Source: Alisma plantago-aquatica (taxonomy: Eukaryota; Streptophyta; Magnoliopsida; Alismatales; Alismataceae). From it: a stretch of DNA of 64,000 nt. How positions within the stretch are numbered: the stretch's first letter is position 1; each line of letters starts with the position of its first letter. This document shows, piece by piece, positions 23,398 to 36,942 of the stretch. Below the pieces are notes generated by a model. The model was given only the letters and a program-made list of their open reading frames with translations. It did not search any database and was not told the origin of the DNA. A program made the position numbers and the translations under genes. The stretch lies in NCBI GenBank assembly GCA_963693085.1, contig OY856409.1, positions 1,336,141,915 through 1,336,205,914 of the forward strand, given 5' to 3'.

Positions 23398-24787
23398 ATG
23401 GTAATGTATAAACCTATAAAGGCAGATTGGTTGCATTGAGTTTCAGATAAGTTCAAGATGTTGACTATGATGAAACTTTTTAACCATTCGACATGGTTAA
23501 ATCCATCAATATCATGCTTACCATTGCATCTTATTATGACTATGAGATCTAGAAAATGGATGTTAAAACATCTTTCCATAATGGTAATCTTCTTAAGGAT
23601 GTGTACATGACACAACCTGAGGTTTTCATAAATCCAAATAATGTAAATAAAGTCTATGAGTTGCAAAGGTCAATCTATGGATTGAAGAAAGCATCTTAGA
23701 GCTGGAATCTTTGATATGATGAGGCAGTCATAGAGTTTGTCTTTAATTAAAATGAATATGAATTGTGTGTTTCCCAGAAGGTTAGTGGGAGCATAGTTGT
23801 ATTCCTCATATTGTATGTAGATGACATACTATGATGGGGAATGACTACCCTACCCTACAAATGGTAAAGAACTCATTGGGATGTAACTTCTCAATGAAGG
23901 ATTTAGGCAAAGCATTCTATATCTTAAGAATTAAGATCTATAGAGATAGATCTAGAAGGCTTCTTGGCCTAAGACATAGTACATTGACAAAGTGTTGAAG
24001 AGGTTCAACATGCAGGACTAGAAGAGAGGTAATTTTCTCATGTTGCATGGAATTAGTCTCCCCAGAGACTGGTGTCCCAGTTCTTCTAAAGAAAAAATAC
24101 ACATGAGTAAGAAGCCATATGTGTTTTCCATTAGATCTATCATGTATGTAATTTTATGTACTTTTCCTGATGTCTCGTATGATTTGAGCATAACAAGCTG
24201 ATATCAGTCAGATCTTGATGAAGGTCATTGGACTATTGTAAAGAACATCCTTAATTACTTGATAAGGACTAAGGATCGGCTCCTTATTTATGGTGATGAG
24301 GAAGAGTTGGGTGTAAAGGGTTACACTGATGTAAGATTCAAAATTGACAAAGATGATTATCAATCACAATATGGGTATGTGTTTTGTGTTAGCAATGGAT
24401 TTGTAAGTTGGAATAATTCTAAGAAAGAGCTAGTTTTTTATTCTAAAATAGAAGTTGGATATATTGTTGCCTTGAGAGAAGCAAAGGAAGTTTTTTGGAT
24501 CAAGAAGTTCATCAGTGAACTTGGAGTAGTTCCAAGCATTAGAGTTGTATGTGACAATAATGGAACTATTACTCAAGCTAAGGAACCTAGATCACATCAG
24601 CATTCCAAGCATATACTTTGATGCTTCCAACTCATGCAAGAGATTGTACATTGATGAGATATGAAGATTTGTAGAGTACCGACAAAAAGTAATATTGTTG
24701 ATCCATTGACAAAAGTATTTTCACAACAGAAGCATGGTAGTCATGTTAGATCACTTGGAATTAGATTATTGAGTGACTAGCTCTATT

Positions 24788-24799
24788 GCAAGTGGAGTC
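24788..24799 (+). promoter_or_regulatory. Polypurine tract of copia-1
   Basis: gcaagtggagtc touches the 3' LTR. The copia-2 equivalent is gcaagtgggagtt. Confidence 0.75.
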
Positions 24800-26651
24800 T
24801 GTTGGTATTTATGCCCAGAGAGTCAGTCATGTGATGATTGTATTATGTTATTAAGTAATTGATTTGATAATATTAATAAAGGCAATTCCATCTATATATG
24901 TTTTGTTTCAGTTATGATATGATCACACATCATACTAGATGTCTAAAAAATGATGTTACCCGATGGTATATGTCTTCAGGTTTAGGACCATAAGAATTAA
25001 ATCATATGTATGATAATAGTACATACACTCTTGGTATGTCCCTAGTCGGATATTATTGTGGAAGAAAAATAGATGATAATAATACATAAAACCAGAATGT
25101 GTGTTGATTAATGACAGAGTCTCATTTGTCATGATATTGGATATCAAGTCAAACACATATGTACGTGTTAGAGAACAGTATACTAGATAGACCCACCTTG
25201 AGAGTGATACATGGAAACCATGGAATGGTAGTTGAAATCAGCTCTCAAAATGAAAATGGTGATTTTGGTTCTTATACCTCAAGTCACTACACTCATCACA
25301 TGTCGTGTGACAGACTTTGATGCCATCAAACATGACCTTGATAAGGGCTTCTAGAAAGGTAGTGATTGGCTACATTGTGACACATGAGGATTGACTGTGA
25401 GTGATGTATATGGGATTTGTCCCTCATATTTGAGAGTTTGATATTCTCGACCCTTGGTAAATGCGACTGAGAAGCATATAGACATACTCATGTGAGTCAA
25501 TATGTGATATGTGAGCTCACATGCATCGCTACATTATTCTCTACTTCAATAACATAGATTGAGTATTAAGAGGATGACGATTACATGCCTCACATTGAGT
25601 CTAGATATTAGAGACATAGAACTATACGGTCATGGTAGCATTGATCACGGATTACAGGTTTAAGTTTTTCTCCATCTTACCAATTACTTGGATAACAATG
25701 ATGTGTTTCTAGATACCACTCATTGCTTGTGTAGTAATAATGGTTATGGACTTCATTGCCAATGTAATATGGAACATATAGGGTCACACGCATAGGATGC
25801 ACTTGGAAAAGAAATTTACACATAGATTTAACTTAGTTACTAAAAGTGTTTAGATAATTAAGTTAAATAAAATTGGGTGACTGGAGTGTCCAGTCGACCA
25901 ACTAGTGCCATTAGATCGACTAGGGTGTCCAGTCAGCCAGTTGGATCACTTTTGAAGCCAACCAGTTTGATTGGATCAAACAAAGATGTAAAATGACTGG
26001 TTTGACTGGGTCAAATGATTAAAGATATCTGTAATGACGTGCATTAATCATCATATTAATATATAGTGTTATTGTGCCACTAACCACAATCCAATCAACC
26101 GATTGGACAGTCTAGTTGGTTGATTATTATGTCAATGGACCAACTAGATGGTCCAGTCAACCGAGTGGTAGTACATAATAGTTGTCAAACCATCCACTCA
26201 TATATAAGGATGTGGTTGGGCAAGTCTCTCAAGACACAAGACTTCTCTTATCATGGTTTTAGTAACGTGTGAGAGAACCTGAACAGTCCTCCCAAGAGAG
26301 AGAGAGACAACAAGGGGAAAGAAGTTAGATACTAGAACGTTGACAATGGAAGGACTATTCCTTCCTTTCAAGTTGGAAAGTGTGATGTGAAGTTTTTGGT
26401 GGTCTGTGTGGACTATGTGAAGTTGTAGAAGCCATTGTTGTCACTCTAGGAGAATGACGTCAACTACCATCCACCTGCTGCTCCTGAAGGGAGAACATTT
26501 CTATGCAAAATTGTCACTAAACTTTCTCTAGGACCACGTATATCTTGCACTCTCTTTCCTAATACATGATTGTTGATGCAATATGTCGGTGAGAAAATAT
26601 GGAAAGAAATTTTTGTTTTCGCTGCCTTTTCTGCTGGTATATTTCCTTACA
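24800..26651 (+). mobile_element. Copia-1 3' LTR
   Basis: 1852 bp from TGTTGGTATTTATGCCC to ttccttaca. It is uninterrupted and serves as an empty-site reference for the gypsy insertion (tcagc at 25238-25242). It is heavily diverged from the 5' LTR. Confidence 0.88.
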
Positions 26652-26656
26652 ATATG

Positions 26657-27720
26657 ATATGAAAATGAAATTATAAGTAATAATATAAAACAAAATTTAG
26701 TGTTTACGTTGCTCTAATGTGTATATAAAATATCAAAGGAATATATTTGATGTTATCCTACATAGTATTTATGAAAAATGGAAGAAATGATATAAAGGTC
26801 TTGGAATGTCAAGGATATAACTTCTGATAACACAAAATCACCATATACACAATGCTTATCAATAATAGATCTTCTTTTCATTTAGATTACTATGATTATA
26901 TTATAAATAACCACTTATTATTCATGGGTGTGAATTTGGTAAATACATAATATCATTTTTTGTAAAGGCTGCATAATGACCATGCTAAGATTCTGCATCA
27001 AATGCTTTCAAATTTTTATAAATATTTTCCTACCTCAGAGAAAGTTAGGGTTGTCAAATATTGAAAGGATGCATTGTGATCCTCAAAATTCACTTAATGT
27101 GAATCTTAGCACACACATCTTCACACACATGGAAGATCACCACATTAAGGAACCATCTAAGACTTGATGTGTTAGGGCATAAAAGCTATGTTGGTAGCCT
27201 AAATGGGAAAGATATATGAGGTTCTTCACTATATTTATCTAACTCCATTTCAGGGTGCTATTGATAGAAGTAGTTCATGTTTGAGTTTCCTTCACTATAG
27301 ATATCACAAAATTTTATTCCCTACCCCCAAATATGCTCAGTTCTTGACCTCATGGTTTGGGATGATGCATCCTCCTTCATGACCTCGGATAACACTTATT
27401 TCTTTGAGGGATTTTTCTTTACGTTTAAAATATAGTTCAATCAAATGCACCACTTGTATGATATTGGAAAAAAAACTAACTAAGAAAATAAATTAACTAA
27501 AGTAAACGGAAGGTGTTATGAATGGATGAAATATTTGATAGTATTCTTCACATACTAGTTAGTAAAATGGAAGAAATGATATAACAATCTTGGAATGTCA
27601 ATGTCATGACTTCTAGTAATATAAAATCGCCATATTAATAATACATATTGATATCATATTTTTTGTTCATTTATCATAATAATATTATTTTATGATAGCA
27701 ACATATTAATAATAGTTTTA
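26657..27720 (+). repeat. Copy A (right part) and copy B of the ~0.82-kb tandem repeat
   Basis: 26657-26930 completes copy A and copy B follows at about 26930-27720. Shared blocks include tggaagaaatgatata and cttggaatgtcaa (26780 and 27560) and gaaagttaggg (27041, against 3642). Removing copia-1 gives a period near 824 bp. Copy B shows the unoccupied copia-1 site: ttgtatgatat at 27454-27464. Divergence between copies is high. Confidence 0.65.
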
Positions 27721-28389
27721 AATATATAATAAACATGTGCTCATTTTTATCCTTTGGACTAGTCATATTGATCTCGTGTGTTGGATATCTAAAGACTTGA
27801 TAATGGGACTCATTAATATACAATACTAGGCTACCTACATTCAAAGACTTCTCGTTCTCATGAACCATTTCTTCTATTTCATTTTATTTGATTTTGTTGA
27901 CAACTCAGAAGTAGTAAATGTTTCGATCTCAAACAACCCATGTACTTGGATTTATGGCTAAGAAAACTTAACATGTGCTAATGCTGACTACTTTCTCATC
28001 TCAAGGACTTATGATGGTCTATATCCTTTTTTGACCCAAAACATTATACAATCCATATTTTGATGATGAATTCATCTTCCCATTCATGTTTTTCTAATGT
28101 TATATTGGTACTATTGTAGATTGTCACCAATTCCCCCAAATTAACAAGCTCTAGATTTGAAGACTCATGATAAGTCATACACAAAGATAGAATATTGAAG
28201 AAATTTATATACTCTCTCAATTGATCTTTGATGTACATCACTCGAGTTGTATGCATGACTTGTAAGTGTGCTCAAATGTGTAACATATTCAATTAGAATG
28301 GAGTATGATGCACTTTAGGGTATCTAGAAAAACCCTATATAGGACATTGTGTGTTAAGAGTTTCTTGAAGAACTTTAGTCAGCTATATT
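27721..28389. other. Unassigned AT-rich DNA
   Basis: Only short chance ORFs; no repeat boundary or gene recognised. Confidence 0.4.
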
Positions 28390-29135
28390 ATTGGTGTAAC
28401 ATATTGTTAGTTTTAAAATAGTTGTTATATGTGGGTAAAATGTTAAAATATCAATTGCATGCCCACCTATCAACCTTAAAATGGATAAATTTATCCCTAA
28501 CAAGTTTATTGGCTAGTAGGCACTCTCAACTATAAATAGGAACAACTTCAGAGTTTTGCAAGATTACCAAGTGTTCCTTATTCTATAATTGTCCTATGTT
28601 CACTTAAAGAGCTCCTACTAACTCCCATGAGATTCATTACTTGCTTACTTTAATTGTAGTTAACATGATACATTGTAGACAGTCAGTCCCAGTTGTTATC
28701 CCATGAGGCTCTCATCTTTGTCTATCTCTTTCAATATCTCTCTCAAAGGTTGATCGAAACTCTTCTTTGTCTAATGAAGGTGTAGTAAAGGTGCCCTTAG
28801 GTAAATGTAGTTAGTCCCTTAGATAGGTTGTTGGCCCCTTGGAGGGAAATGGAAGCTAGTTACCTAGAACTTAAAGGAGATGTGCTTACTATAGGATCTT
28901 GGGAAGGTAATACAATATGGTAATCAAGTGGTTAAAAAATAAATGGGGTGACCTCAATAGGTAGTGGAGTAATGATATTTTGATTTGAAACAAATCTTGT
29001 AAACACTTTTATACAATTTGGGTTTATTCACTATCCCTCATACTTATTGGTTACTCATATGTTGATATGATCTGAAGGTATAGCAAAATTTATTTGAGTT
29101 TATAATAGTTCAATTCCCCCTACCTTGATCCTAAA
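28390..29135 (+). mobile_element. Possible degenerate SIRE-type LTR
   Basis: A promoter-like ctataaataggaac occurs near 28530. The right end, gttcaattccccctac near 29109-29124, resembles the pyrimidine-rich end of SIRE LTRs such as the one ending at 2100. The left end is not sharp and no target duplication was found. It could be a solo LTR or a fragment. Confidence 0.35.
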
Positions 29136-31368
29136 TCAATCTTGTTTTTCCTAATTTATTCCATTGGCATGATTGCTATTGACCATTATGCTAAAATAGT
29201 GAACATATCTCTAAAATAGAGAGGCCAAAACCCTTTCATACTATAAAGATTTTGTACTACCCATACAAACTCTAATGAACAAGTGCTCATTATTGGTTAT
29301 GACAATATTCTTATGATACTAATGGGATCTACAATTCTAAATCCAAATCAATGAATTGTTTTGATAATATCCTTATAATATAATTATAATTTCATTGCTA
29401 AAACCAAATATATCTAAATGCCAAAAATTAAAGAACAAGTAAACCTATATGAAGAAAGAATACAAGATTACTCCCAGGAATATGCAAGTTAAGGATATTA
29501 TTAGTAACATTTTTTCTATATAAATAGAGAGTCTCCTTACCAAATACAATCAAATCATCAAATACTGTGAAATGGTTGTGGAACTATGCTTGAAAGTCAG
29601 TTGGACTAAAATGAAGGGGTAAACATGTTAGAAAATTATAAGGATAATAGGTTTTATGTCACCATATTTGATAGACCAAACATGGACAGAAACATCCTTT
29701 ATCACCATAATCTTTGTTAATTTACATAAAGGTTGAAATTATGGTACATTTTACTTTAATATATCCCTTCCTCTTAGTATAGGCCTCCTACTTCCTAAAA
29801 AACACCAACACTAATGTCTCAGTCATCGGATCTCTAAGACTATAAAATCATGAATGATTCAACCAAGAAAACTCCCTAGGGCCTAATGGCTTATTCATAG
29901 AACTATTATCACCACGTTGGTTATAAACCAAATATGCTAATCATTACATATCTCTTATGTACATATTTAAATCGGCAAAAAATAAGACCAACGAACATAT
30001 ACATGAATGTATTATGAATCTATTGCCAAAATATATATCAAAAGTCCTCTTTTCAAATAAGAGACATGCCAATATTCCTTAATTAGTTTAAAATTGTTTT
30101 GCATTTAATAGAAACAAAGATGAAACACTATAATATCTTAGCATGTGATGTAAACCTCTCATTTTAAATAATCCATATTTCATATGTAATCCTTGTTTAT
30201 TTTTCTTTCAAAAAAATGTTTTTGATACTCGATCATCCATCTTGGACTGTCTTAAAGTTACTATGCTTCAGGGATCAAAGCATGCACATCCATTTGATAT
30301 TATTTTCTCTTATCAATAGTTCTCCCTTTGAGTTTTCTAAGAGTTCAAATGATAAAATATGGGAAATTATCTCTCTCTTCAAATCATTGTCTCTTACATC
30401 ATTGCTTCATATAAAGTCGGAACTAGTTATTGCTAGTAAATAAATTGAAGAATTTAACCTTCCTAAATATAGTAATCATTGTCATTTCACTTTTCAAAAT
30501 ATATCAGTTTTTCCTATAAAAGACCCATTGTCAATGTTAACAAGTTAATTTGGATTTTAGAAATCTTCTCATGTTTCTCAAGTTTTATATAAATTCTAGG
30601 AATTTATCCACTCTACTTGTGTTTTTGAGAATACCAACATCCAGTTCTATAGTCATATCCCCAAAGTGTAAAATTGACTATCTTTGTAACTAAGTCAACG
30701 TCATTACCTCTATCCTATACCATTTTGATCTTATATATTTAACTTAGTTATGGAATAAAATGTGGTTTGATTGATTGTAAGAAAGATGATGTATGAATTT
30801 TTAATAGGGTTATAAGCCTCACAAAATTTCTTCATTTATTACCTCCCCTATTACTTCATTAATGTAACCACTTTGACCTCAATTGTACAAACAATAAGTG
30901 TAAAACACATGAGCGGTTTTCTTTGAGGCTCTACCATTGATTAAAATCAATCACCTCATGTTTAGTATGACGTAATTGATATATTTTTAACACCATGTAG
31001 TTCAGGAAGTCATATTGGTCAAGAAGCATACTAATCGTTACATGTTCAAACTCTTTTCCTCCTTGTTCTTTAGGGATCATGTCCCATGGTTACAAATAAT
31101 AAATTAATAGGTACTACACCAACTATCAAGAACAAAGTAAGTGCTCTCATAATCTATATTCCCTTTTTTGAGGTTATGTTACTAAAAATGTTAGTACCCA
31201 TAAGGGTGCCACCATCCTCGATATGGGTTTTTGATAAGACAGGGTTCCACAACAAAACATGTTGGATTTCTAATCAAATTACATATACTTGTCCAATCCT
31301 TTTGAACCACATCCCTAAAAATATTACTAAATAAATAAAAGCAACTTTTATGTACAATCAACATGCCA
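29136..31368. other. Unassigned AT-rich DNA
   Basis: No domain, RNA gene or element boundary recognised; ORFs are short and AT-driven. Confidence 0.4.
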
Positions 31369-31445
31369 ATGTAGTGGCACCCCAGTGGTAAAGTTGATGG
31401 TGTATGACCGAGAGGTCACGAGTTCAAAACCCCTTGGCAACGGGA
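31369..31445 (+). mobile_element. Au-type SINE, 5' part
   Basis: The tRNA-like head has gtggcaccccagtggtaaag (A-box region) and gaggtcacgagttcaaaac (B-box region), as in plant Au SINEs. The usual Au tail is absent, so this is a truncated or diverged copy. Confidence 0.6.
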
Positions 31446-32334
31446 TGAATGAATTTCCATTTAAAAAAACATGTAGTAACTTCCTTAAGGAAAATAATAC
31501 CCTTACATATGAAACTATATTAGAAGCAAAGTTTTGAGATACACCTACTATTTTTAATCAAATTCCAAGAACAATGAAATTTACCAAAGTGGGCCCAAAA
31601 TCCTCCATTTTAAATGTGTATTACTTTATTAAACTTGGAGTCATTCTCTCCCCCTTGTACAATAATTTTTGAAACTTCACGACACACTATAGGTAAACTT
31701 TTCATTTGGAATTTAGGAATAAATAAAATCGTCACATTCTCATGGATAACATGGTCTAAGTATCATATTCCCCACTATTGGTTCTTATTTTCTAGATGAC
31801 TTTGGGACCAAAAATAAGGCATTCTTACTATGCCCCTTCACATATCACCTCTCTTGTGAGAAACAAAGAAAAACATATTGGTTATATTTCACATCTCTCT
31901 TTAAGTATTCCCTCCCTTACCTCACCCTAATGAAAAAAAAGTACTAATGTATTGTAGTCCATGTACACTTTCCTTCACCATCTTCTCATACTTGGTGTTG
32001 TTTGTTCCTTAATGACTTCATGATTAGCAAATGTTAGTACACCTAGTCTTGAAAAAAATCGCCTTTGTCCTACACAACATGAAAAGATTCCTTTTTTTGC
32101 TTTCGATAGTTAGGAGGGGAATCTAAATGTCATCATGATCCACTCTACCTTAGTATTTTATGCATCTACCTTCGAATGTCTTTTTATATTGATCCCTTCT
32201 TCTAAAAAATGTGGTTTTCTTCTCTTTTTTGGGTCTTCTCCAACTAGGGGCAATAGGGTCAATTCTATCACTCTATTATGATCCTTTTGGGGTATGTGTT
32301 CTCCATATTTTAGGATGGATTAGAATATATATTT
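31446..32334. other. Unassigned AT-rich DNA
   Basis: No gene or element recognised. Confidence 0.4.
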
Positions 32335-34013
32335 TATAGAAAATAATATATGAGGCAATTGAGATATCTATTATTGATAGACGACAAACTCTCCTCCTAT
32401 ATATGGAAGAGGAGGCAAGTATAACAAAGTGAGCTTAACCCTAGTGGACAGAGATAATTAGGCTCATATTACAAATGAATTAATAACTCTAACACTCTCC
32501 CTTAAGATGGAACATGTGTGAAACACATGTCCAGTTTGTTGATACATGAAAAATATAAAATAGCCCATATAAAATTTGATCTCCCTTGATAAGAAATGAT
32601 CTCCCTATGAATCTTACAATACAAGAATTGCAGACCTGACACTCCCCTCGAAGAAGTGTAGTAGCAAGTAGGTCTTCTCCCTTTGATACGGAATGAACAT
32701 CTAGAGAATACTATATGGTGGAAAACACTTGTAGAAGTTATGAGTCATCAATGTCATAAAAGTAGTTTTGTAAACGAAGCGTCAACACCAGAATAATACA
32801 TAGTGGTTGGGATAAGAGAACTGCTATAGGAATATTATACTATAGAAGATGGGAACATATTTGATGTGCTACTATAGGAAATATGTGATATAGTAGGTGT
32901 CAACAACACGGATGAGTATACAAAAACTAGACAACCTAGTCGGATGGCACGCTTCTTCTCTTGATCTTCTCTCATTCATATCATCTCTTTTCTCTACTCA
33001 TATTCCTCTATTATTCACCTCATGCCAACCACAAAAAGGATCATGGGAGTGGTTGGAATAGAAATTCATAAATATTGGTAGATGAATATATATGTAAATA
33101 ATGCATTAGCGGTATAAAGGCACGGTAGGAAGAACATATCATTACTGATATAATTGTATGGTAGCAAAAATAAAATCACAAAAACATAGGTAATGTGGTT
33201 TGCAACATAAAAGATTTTTAATTCAGATAAAGGCACTCGACCATTTGGGCTAGGGGACCATATATAGAGGAAGGAAAATAGTGTGATGTCCCTTCTTTTT
33301 TTTGGTACTTTATATACTAGCACGGGGTCTTTTATTTTAATATGTTGTTGATATCTGATAATACCAATAAATATATATAACCCATTAGATTGATTTGAAT
33401 ATATAAATGGATCTTTGTGCAATCCAAAAATACATATTTGTATGGATCAGAATAAAAAATTAGATCCAATTAGCATTACGTGTTGTGTATCCAATTAGAA
33501 GGGAGGCAACAGTCTACTGCTACTTCTATTTTATTTTCTTTCCAATACTCAATACGGTAATGAACATGAGTTTTTTAGATGGGTTGTTTCTGATTGGGCC
33601 AGGATTCACCTTAAATGGACAATGCTTGATGTCACTCTAGACTACGGATACAGAAAGCCACTTGCCTCTGGTTGTTTGTTGGTGATGATCTTGATGTGGT
33701 CATGCTGCTACATAGAGACATATTATTAGGTGGTGTTGAGGTCATTCTCAGTCATAGGAATGTCTCCCTTATGATATATGGTAGTAAAAAGACGTTTGGA
33801 TCTATATTATAGCCTCTTCACTAAGCTAATTGGGGAGAATCGCTTTGATATTATGTAAAAAATAAGATGTGTTGTTGATGACATATTTTTTATTGATACA
33901 TGGAAAAAACTCTTTAGTATATATAGGAAAGAAGATAAGTAAAAGGAAATGAACTTAACCTAAATGGACCAAAATAATTAGGCTCATATTATAAATCAGT
34001 AATAACTTAAACA
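32335..34013 (-). mobile_element. Short, non-autonomous copia-type element with 160-bp LTRs
   Basis: Two diverged direct repeats of 160 bp, 32335-32494 and 33854-34013, share ataattaggctcatatta, gcttaacc/acttaacc and the end (c/t)taaca/ttaaaca. On the minus strand the 5' LTR (33854-34013) is followed by TAATATCAAAGC (33842-33853), a degenerate iMet primer site. The 3' LTR (32335-32494) is preceded by a purine tract, CCATCTTAAGGGAGAG (32495-32510). The ~1.36-kb interior shows no copia protein. No clear target duplication was found. It is best read as an internally deleted or non-autonomous copia element. Confidence 0.68.
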
Positions 34014-36942
34014 CTTTCTTAATTCTATTCATTAAATTGTTGCTTCTTTGAGTTGCACACCCTCATGATTTCCTTTTCTTCCTAATCACTTGTGTTGTGA
34101 TTATCAAGTCTCTACCATGACATAAATCTTTGTTAGTATAGGGATTCTACCACTATCTAAAATCTTACCATCTTATGTTCTCACCCTTCTATATTTCTAT
34201 TTGATGTGAAAAGTCCATCTCACCATCAACGTCTTTTCACCACCTCAAACATTATCATCTCTGCCTAATCCTTCTCAATTCTATCCTATTTTCTATGATG
34301 TATTATTTTTCCCTCAATCCCCTTGATCATCTTAATATTCTTATTCTCGTTCAAAAACATCTACTCTTGGCACCCACATTGCATAATTAGGAAAGACTTC
34401 CTGCTTTTGGATGTCCCAAGTACCATGGAATATGTGAAATCACATGATGGTTATTATCCCTTCCTTCAATGGTGTGTCTTTTCCTATCCACCATTCCACT
34501 CATGATTTCTAGAGTAGTGTTTTTCCTAAAGATTCCCACCCCTAGCAAATTACGGATGGCGGATAGTTTTAGTGGTTATTTTATGCATTACACAATGGGA
34601 CTCAAAGTTACCCTTGGATCAGAGGTTGCATTACACATTTGTATCCTTTGACACTTTTATGTGCATTAGTTATTGTCTATGTCTATCTCCTCCTATTTAT
34701 TTAACAAATTTTTATGTTCATCAATTGTCGTTGGTGCTTCATCTCTCGCTCATGTTATTATTTTTTGTTGAACTTGTCTACTATAGTGATTATCAACATT
34801 AGGCTTCATTGTATGTGCACCTTCATCTGTCACTATATATGTATGGCATGGGTATCTTCGTTATGTCATGGGTTTGTAAGCCACACCCCTTTTATCTTTT
34901 TCTTCATCTATTTTCTCATGATATTTCATCCATTCTTATACTTAGTTTTGAGTTGTATTTTAGGTCATTGCACCCCCCCCCCAATTCTGGATAGGGATCT
35001 CTTTGTAGCTTATGTATGATATGTACATTATAAATCACATTTTTATCAGCTTTTTCATCTTCAAAAAATCCAAATAAATACCATCTTATATATCTATATA
35101 ATTTATCTATGAATATATAAGATTTTCTTATTTGGAAGAGGATAAACATTATAAATAAACTTAGACAATGGGACTTGGGAAAGTGAATGACAAAAAATGC
35201 ATGCCTATTAGAGAGAAAAAACAAAGTAAGCATGAAAGAATCATATATTTTGACATCTATCTGTATTTAGAATCATGTTGAGGAATATATTTTCATGCAT
35301 ATGCTTTGAATTATGTGAGGTGGAGAAATTAAAGTACATCTTCTTGTCAATAGTATAATGTGAAGTCACACAATAGTGCTTCACCAATACTTTCAATTTG
35401 GATTTTTATACAACCTCTTGGGACGACCTTTTTACTTCTACCATTATTGTGGCACTCAATTTCTTGAAATACTCTCCACGACACTATGCAAACCCCTTAG
35501 GTTTATCTGCCTTCTTAGGATTGAGATATTCTACTTTTCATGATATTTTTTATGCTATGCATTCTTCTTCAACTTCACTTGTTTCAAATCTATCAGTTGT
35601 TCTTAACAACAAACCCAAATAGCTTTGTGATGTCCACAAAAGGCAGAACAAACATGTTTTTAGAAATATTCACTGAGCATACGGTCTTTGGAAGATAGAT
35701 CCCTTAGGCATGATATATTCATTTCTACATTTCATTTTGTTGTTCTTTATACTAAAAATAGAAATAGTTGATTCTTAGTGTGATGATAATCTATTGGAAT
35801 GGTTGAATCTTTGGAAACTATGTCTAGACAACATATGTGTTAAGAATTTTCACAAAGTGTATAGAAAACACATATGTTGTATATTTGTATTCACTCTGCA
35901 AAGACCAGTGCTACCATGATGAGAAACTAGCTAATATCATTCACATTGTGTATCATTTTCCATGTAGAAGTAGTCATCATATAAAACCCCAATGATCTTA
36001 AATTTGATTGGGGTCTCATTTTCTATAAAGTTACAGGTAACCTTCATTTTATCATTGCCCCATTTATAGAAGATGAGGTCAAACTTGTTGTTTATTTTAA
36101 ACAAAGGACAAATCCTCTAGTTCAATGGGATTCTCTTCATCTTTATTTCAATGTTGGTGCAACTTCTTCAAAGTATAATTATAAATTCTTCCATGGTCCT
36201 TGATACAAATTATATAGGTCATGTTTCCATCATAAGAATTAATTCCTCTTGTTCCAGTTTGTTTCCCAAGTTTGCTTCTCATGTATACATCGATAATTTT
36301 GGATCCATTCATATTATTAATCACTAATATATGATTTCCATTATTTCTCTAAATTTCATGTTTAACTGTCATCCTTGATCATTTTTTGTCAACCAAAAAA
36401 ATGTCATAAAGGCTCACAAAATTGTTGGTTGCTATATTATGGATCAAGGAATTATGCAATACTTATCATGGAAGACACATCTAAAGTAGTTTTGGTAGAT
36501 CCTTTGAAACAATATGTTAAGGATTCCTCTTGTCTTGAATTAGAGGTTTCGGGATCCCTCCTAAATGGCTATTTGAATTTTATGGAAGATTGTAATGCCA
36601 CAATTATAGCATATTCTATAGAGAACATGAAACACATAGTACTAGACAAACAGTTTGAATGATTTATCTTCTTGCAATCAATGGTTTTAGCTTTATATTT
36701 TTAAAAGAAAATTTGAGTTAAGGTCTGCGTACCCCCATTTTCCTTAACATTTTAATATTACAACCATTATTAGCCCTTTCCTTGAATCAACATGTCCAAA
36801 TGGATTGGTTGAGATGTCAGGCTTTGAGGCTTGGATGATGTTATGTCATTACAATTTCTAGATAAAACTATGTTTTCAAACCAATTTTGCCAAATGTGAT
36901 CGAGGTGGAAGAGAGTCCTAGGAATTTTTTGGACACATGTCA
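34014..36942. other. Unassigned AT-rich DNA
   Basis: Several open frames of 60-105 codons occur but match nothing I recognise and have AT-driven, hydrophobic composition. A C run sits near 34971-34981. The segment 36375-36662 is open for 95 codons but has no recognisable domain. Confidence 0.4.

Larger units (their letters stand above)
17600..24780 (+). pseudogene. pol: Copia-1 pol (decayed; split by a solo LTR)
   Basis: Copia domain order survives in fragments. Protease ~17610-17945 has SSWVLDT with the third active-site residue changed (D-T-I instead of D-T/S-G). GAG-pre-integrase and integrase lie at 17968-18830, with LWHCHLGH, the CESYLMEKMTKAPF zinc-finger part and HIDVCGPF. The integrase Glu of the D,D35E triad reads Lys (codon 18499-18501, in NGVSKRRN). 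Reverse transcriptase starts ~19060 (W-x-x-AMKSEM, KPIGCKWVFKKK), is cut at 19270, resumes at 23403 and reaches YVDD at 23814-23825. RNase H lies at ~24240-24770 (GYTD, then a conserved SKHI region). Many stops and frame changes make it non-functional. Confidence 0.88.
4081..26651 (+). mobile_element. Copia-1: Angela/Tork-like Ty1/copia element with nested insertions
   Basis: The element runs from LTR start TGTTGATATGTATGCCC to LTR end ttccttaca. Target duplications are gtatg (4076-4080) and atatg (26652-26656), one mismatch. Without the insertions it would be about 8.6 kb, with ~1.85-kb LTRs, a tRNA-iMet primer site, gag, then protease, integrase, reverse transcriptase and RNase H in copia order. 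LTR ends and Gag/protease wording resemble the Angela/Tork lineage. Insertions are a gypsy element (4520-14347), a MITE (15949-16382) and a solo LTR (19271-23397). Coding regions have many stops and the LTRs are strongly diverged, so this is an old, inactive copy. Confidence 0.85.

Noticed and set aside
36375..36662. 95-codon ORF near copia-2
   Set aside because: No recognised domain, no gene context, AT-driven composition.
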